A stretch of DNA of 64,000 bases from Bacillota bacterium (lineage in GTDB: Bacteria; Bacillota; Clostridia; DSM-8532): positions 134,764 to 198,763 of the forward strand of contig JAEZTB010000070.1 in the NCBI GenBank assembly GCA_023443745.1, in the 5' to 3' direction. Within the stretch, counting starts at the first letter, position 1, and the number at the start of each line of letters is the position of its first letter. Both the position numbers and the translations under genes were made by a program. This document shows, in pieces, positions 60,351 through 64,000 of this stretch. The notes beneath the pieces were generated by a model. It ran no database searches and was not told where the DNA came from. It worked only from the letters and a program-made list of their open reading frames with translations.

Positions 60351-61439
60351 ATGAAGATTATTTCATTGATTGCTAATGATATAAGAGAGTTCATATCAAA
60401 TGAATTTCGAATTTTTATAGTTTTTGCATTGGGATTATCTATTGCTTCTTTCTCATTTGTTTTATTATTTTCTTCTTGTCTTTCAAGTAAAGCGGAATAT
60501 CAAAGAGAATTCGGTTATAAAATTAGGACTTATGTTGTTAGTTTTAATAGTAATTTAACTAAATCAATGAAGTATAACCTGATAGATGAACTTCGAGATT
60601 TAGTATTTAATAATATTGATGATATGAGCGTTATGAGTTTGGTAGATCTAGATGAAAAGAAGTCAATAACTGTTATTGGATATTATGGGAAAAGGGGCCT
60701 GTTTTACTATGCTGAAGGGCAAGAATTTACAAATGAACAACAAAAAGATGCAAGCAATGTTGCTATTGCATGGCATGGTTTTTTTGATTATTCCAAAAAA
60801 ACAACATTCATAAATGATAACTTTATTTTGCGTAATAAGACATATAAATTAGTAGGTATTGCTGAGTATTGTCCGCCTAATACGGTTTATATACCTTTAA
60901 AAACATATTTAGGGGATCATTATGATATCTCATCATTATCTATAACTTATTCAAGTAAGCTTGATATGGAAAGTGAGAGAGTATTTAAACAACATTTTAA
61001 TAATTATGCTACTGTTATAGTACCGCCAAAGATTGATGCAAAGCAAGAGAGAGAATTTTTACAGTTATTCTTTCAATTCTTTTGTTTACTTACATTTGCA
61101 TTAATAAATACATTTAGTTTATTTAAATTCTGGATATTTAAAAATGTTACCCAAATTAAAGTTTATAGATTATGTGGAGCTGGTAATATAAAAGTTTATA
61201 TGATTATAATGATTGAATCATTGGTATTAACCACTATATTCTTTTTATTAGCATTGATAGTTTACTTTGTGATTTGGCCATACCTTAAAGGGTATAATTC
61301 TTTCTATCTTTTAAATAGCGTACATTTTATAATTTGTTACTTAATTATGCTATCTGTTGTGTATGTTAATGTTCATTTAACAGCTAGAAAAATAATAAAA
61401 AGTGATGACATATATAATTTTTCATGGAAGGATCTATAA
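60351..61439 (+). CDS. FtsX/MacB-like ABC permease 1
   Basis: 362 residues. Membrane segment near 22-45 (FIVFALGLSIASFSFVLLFSS), an extracellular domain of about 180 residues with MacB-type features, then three segments near 238-262, 282-305 and 325-345. The third-segment loop FKFWIFKNVTQIKVYRLCGAG matches the FtsX loop (ixxlkxlGa). The gene overlaps the region before permease 2 by coupling (gap of 2 bases). AT-rich codon use. Confidence 0.82.
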   Translation: MKIISLIANDIREFISNEFRIFIVFALGLSIASFSFVLLFSSCLSSKAEYQREFGYKIRTYVVSFNSNLTKSMKYNLIDELRDLVFNNIDDMSVMSLVDLDEKKSITVIGYYGKRGLFYYAEGQEFTNEQQKDASNVAIAWHGFFDYSKKTTFINDNFILRNKTYKLVGIAEYCPPNTVYIPLKTYLGDHYDISSLSITYSSKLDMESERVFKQHFNNYATVIVPPKIDAKQEREFLQLFFQFFCLLTFALINTFSLFKFWIFKNVTQIKVYRLCGAGNIKVYMIIMIESLVLTTIFFLLALIVYFVIWPYLKGYNSFYLLNSVHFIICYLIMLSVVYVNVHLTARKIIKSDDIYNFSWKDL

Positions 61440-61441
61440 AA

Positions 61442-62608
61442 ATGCTTAAAATATTATATATTACCATCAAGCAGCTACTAGAGTACAAATTAATAAATAT
61501 TATAATGGTTATTCAGATATATATAACACTCATTATAGCTAATATAACAATGAGTACAATTTTGCAAATAACATGCATTACTAGAATTACTAACAATACA
61601 GATTTAGTTCATGCAATATACTTTTCGGCTTTTCCACGAGTAATAGATGATAATATGAAAAATCCGGATTTTATTAACAAAAGATTACTTAGCTTGGATG
61701 GTGTTTCTATCGGTAATGCACTTTACTTTTCTGCGCAGTTTCCTAATTGCAATGAGCCTGTAAGAGTCAGTATGTATAATTCTGTTCTAGTAAATTCTAT
61801 TAATTTACCATTGAAAAGTGGCTCATGGTTTACTGTAGAACATACCAGTTCTGATATAAGGCCAATTATAATAAGCAATGCATTATCTAAACATTATAAA
61901 CTTGGTGATATTATTAATATTCGTGAAATTCGACCTGATTCAAATAAGACTCCAGTTAGAGTTGTTGGGATACTTGATAACGGTGACTATTCATTAAGAT
62001 TGGGTGCAGGTGGAGATTTTTTATCGCTAAGCGCTATCTTTGAAAGAAATGATCATTTTGCAATTATGTCAATAGAAGATAATTGTTTTAAACCATATGA
62101 TGAGTTTGGACGATTATTGTTTTTAAGTAACAAAGATACATTTAATAAAATAGATTCACAGCTCAACGATATTGGACATGTTTATAAAATTAGTGATATG
62201 GAAGAGCAATATAAAAAATCAATTAATGAAAAATTAATACTACAATTTATTATATTTTTAATTTTATTTATTCTTGCTTGTACCGGAATTGGAGGTAATA
62301 ATGCACTTATGCTGAACTCTAAGGAAAAGGAATATGCTATTGATTTTATATGTGGAATGGCCTGGATCAAATGTGTTATAGTATCGTTAGTTAGCAATAT
62401 TGTTATTTTACTTATCCCATCTACTGCAGCCTATTTAACCCTAACAATGCCTGCGAATTTTCCTATGTTTCAGAATTTATACATTAATGGTTATAATCTA
62501 ATTTTTTCAATAGGGTTGATAATTATTATTTTTATTATTACCTCAGTCCAGCCTTTATTTGGTTTATATAAAACAGACCCAATTCAAATAATAAGGAGAT
62601 TTAACTAA
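61442..62608 (+). CDS. FtsX/MacB-like ABC permease 2
   Basis: 388 residues, similar plan: membrane segment near 15-40, extracellular domain (ALYFSAQFPNCNEPVRVSMYNS ... RPIIISNALSKHYKLGDIINIREI, the MacB periplasmic-domain pattern), and three segments near 262-285, 312-335 and 350-372. LNSKEKEYAIDFICGMAW is the cytoplasmic loop. The ATG at 61442 has GGAAGGATC before it. TAATG overlap with the ATPase gene. Probably forms a heterodimer with permease 1. Confidence 0.83.
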   Translation: MLKILYITIKQLLEYKLINIIMVIQIYITLIIANITMSTILQITCITRITNNTDLVHAIYFSAFPRVIDDNMKNPDFINKRLLSLDGVSIGNALYFSAQFPNCNEPVRVSMYNSVLVNSINLPLKSGSWFTVEHTSSDIRPIIISNALSKHYKLGDIINIREIRPDSNKTPVRVVGILDNGDYSLRLGAGGDFLSLSAIFERNDHFAIMSIEDNCFKPYDEFGRLLFLSNKDTFNKIDSQLNDIGHVYKISDMEEQYKKSINEKLILQFIIFLILFILACTGIGGNNALMLNSKEKEYAIDFICGMAWIKCVIVSLVSNIVILLIPSTAAYLTLTMPANFPMFQNLYINGYNLIFSIGLIIIIFIITSVQPLFGLYKTDPIQIIRRFN

Positions 62609-63288
62609 TGAATATTATCGATTTAAAAGGAATACATAAAAAATATAATATTGGAAAGTCATCTGAAGTCCATGCCCTAAAAAATGTTGATTTAAAAGTC
62701 GATAAAGAAGATATGATTGCAGTAGTAGGGACGTCTGGCTCAGGGAAATCAACACTTCTTCACATTATTGGCTGCATTGATAGGCCAACTGAAGGCGAAT
62801 ATTTATTTGAAAACAATAGCACTGTAAAAAAAACAAATAGGGAAATTTCGATTTTAAGGAATAAACGGATAGGTTTTGTTCTGCAGGACTTCGGGCTCTT
62901 ATTAAATAAATCAGTAATTGAGAATATTTCATATCCTTTAATATTTGGAGATACAAAACTTAGAAATATCAAACAAAAGTGCTATATGGCTTTAGATAGG
63001 ATAAATATTGCCGATTTAGCAAAAAGACGAGTTGAGGAATTATCAGGAGGCCAAAGGCAGCGAGTCGCTATTGCAAGGGCTTTAGTTAATGAGCCTGACT
63101 TAATTTTAACAGATGAACCAACAGGGTCTCTAGATAGTAATACCACGCTCGAAATCATGCGAATTTTTAAAGAGTTAAATAAAGGGGGAAAGACAATTAT
63201 AATTGTAACACATGATGATAATGTTGCTTCTATTTGTACAAAAAATATAAGAATAGAAGATGGACAATTGGTAAAAACTGAAATATAA
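62608..63288 (+). CDS. ABC transporter ATPase (MacB/LolD class)
   Basis: 226 residues. Walker A GTSGSGKSTLL near residue 38, Q-loop VLQDFGLL, signature LSGGQRQRVAIARAL near 142, Walker B LILTDEPTGSLD near 163, His switch IVTHD. All catalytic residues are present. This subfamily drives mechanotransmission or extrusion of peptides and antibiotics. Completes the secreted peptide-permease-permease-ATPase operon. Confidence 0.95.
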   Translation: MNIIDLKGIHKKYNIGKSSEVHALKNVDLKVDKEDMIAVVGTSGSGKSTLLHIIGCIDRPTEGEYLFENNSTVKKTNREISILRNKRIGFVLQDFGLLLNKSVIENISYPLIFGDTKLRNIKQKCYMALDRINIADLAKRRVEELSGGQRQRVAIARALVNEPDLILTDEPTGSLDSNTTLEIMRIFKELNKGGKTIIIVTHDDNVASICTKNIRIEDGQLVKTEI

Positions 63289-63551
63289 TAATGACCATTG
63301 AGCCAAATGTATGGGAGATTTTCACGATAAGTCAATAGAGATAATCTTTATAATTTAAAAAACTTAAGTCGGGCTATTCAGAAAAAGATATAATAATCTG
63401 TTATCATAAAATGTTTCGCTAATTCAAATCGTGAGGAACAGATATTATTACGTTATAACCATGATGAGCTCATTAGTAGGCGACAGGTACTCTGTAGCGG
63501 TAGTGTCAATAGTTTTGTGCACATTTTTAAGAATGCCTCAGGTAAAGGTTC
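63289..63551. other. Intergenic stretch between exporter operon and transposase
   Basis: No gene. The segment near 63500 (TAGTGTCAATAGTTTTGTGCAC) may be the terminal repeat of the IS256-family element, judged from its place 40-60 bases after the transposase stop; the opposite end is outside the window. Confidence 0.4.
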
Positions 63552-64000
63552 TTAACTGATCTGATCATGCTCGATGCCTGCAAAATAGCCGTTTAGAATG
63601 TCCATATTCATATATCTCTTTGAACCCCAGGCCTTACTACTAATATGCCTTAACCGGGCACAGACTAGCATTAAGGCCGACTCACTGTCTGGGAAAGCAC
63701 CCACGACCCTTGTCCTTCTACGGATTTCTTTCATGATCCGCTCAATGCCGTTATTGGTACGTACTTTAATCCAATGTTGCCGTGGAAACTTCATATATGT
63801 AAGGGTTTCTTCAATGCTGGTATCTATCTTTTTAGCTGCTTCAGGAAGTTTCATGCTCCTGAGCTTGTCCGCTACTTGCTTCGCTTTTTCTCTGGCCGAT
63901 TGTAGATCTTCTTGAGCATGAATAGCTTTCAGCATAGCCGCAACTTCTGTCATCTTACTATGAGGTGTTACTGAAAAAACGTTTCTGTAAAAGTGAACAA
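63552..64000 (-). mobile_element. IS256-family (mutator-type) transposase, C-terminal part
   Basis: Frame is open to the window edge: VHFYRNVFSVTPHSKMTEVAAMLKAIHAQED...QHWIKVRTNNGIERIMKEIRRRTRVVGAFPDSESALMLVCARLRHISSKAWGSKRYMNMDIL. The W-xxx-R-T-NxxE-R segment with the catalytic Glu (C(2)H-type IS256 transposases) is intact. The N-terminal part lies outside the window, so it is unknown whether the element is complete. It marks the right edge of the accessory region. Confidence 0.92.

Overview
The window is a chromosomal segment from an anaerobic, spore-forming, motile member of the Clostridia (Firmicutes). The inference rests on a V-type ATPase, a class-B (large) SRP RNA, split two-subunit transketolases, a Spo0E-like phosphatase, YtxC, an alpha/beta-type small acid-soluble spore protein, MotAB, strong AGGAGG ribosome sites with frequent TTG/GTG starts, and an OLE RNA/OapA locus inside the xseA-xseB-ispA-dxs-tlyA operon. 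No genus can be named from the sequence alone.

Layout. 1-3 kb: end of a V-ATPase operon (A, B, D). 3.1-5.7 kb: a T-box leader, an XRE-cupin regulator and an AMP-forming acyl-CoA synthetase. 5.7-8.2 kb: SRP RNA, dnaX and a convergent Spo0E-like gene. 8.5-14.4 kb: rho, rpmE, a YitT membrane protein and a split transketolase. 14.4-17.4 kb (minus strand): an orphan membrane-anchored protein, a GNAT acetyltransferase and argF. 17.6-19.4 kb: motAB behind a sigma-28-like promoter. 19.4-21.2 kb: small genes among dispersed hairpin repeats. 21.2-27.6 kb: ytxC, a CdaR/PucR-type regulator, and ftsE-ftsX-M23 hydrolase-CtpA, with a WalR-type box before the hydrolase. 27.7-36.2 kb: spore protein, methyltransferase, nusB, xseA, xseB, ispA, PAP2-like protein, OLE RNA, oapA, dxs, tlyA. 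36.2-45.5 kb: transglutaminase-like protein, signal peptidase, CPBP protease, rRNA methyltransferase, rsfS, leuS, mrnC and an RlmB with an unusual repetitive basic N-terminus.

45.5-64 kb is accessory. It begins with a graveyard of sugar-utilisation gene fragments and a diguanylate cyclase. An eight-gene, visibly GC-richer cluster follows (47.9-56.4 kb): a second split transketolase, two paralogous tandem-SCP2-like proteins, a double-HTH MerR regulator, an ALDH3-type aldehyde dehydrogenase, a class III aminotransferase and alanine dehydrogenase. Read together these genes suggest removal of an amino group, cleavage of the resulting alpha-hydroxyketone by transketolase, and oxidation of the released lipophilic aldehyde, with lipid-binding helpers. 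That would be a possible route for sphingoid-base-like 2-amino-1,3-diols. I know of no described pathway of this form; the substrate is inference. Next come a truncated peroxiredoxin, a decayed group II intron, a very AT-rich secreted-peptide plus ABC-exporter operon, and an IS256-family transposase running off the end.

Two families of short dispersed hairpin elements are scattered between genes from 8 to 48 kb. One has hairpins that keep pairing while changing sequence, and one copy is nested inside a member of the other family.
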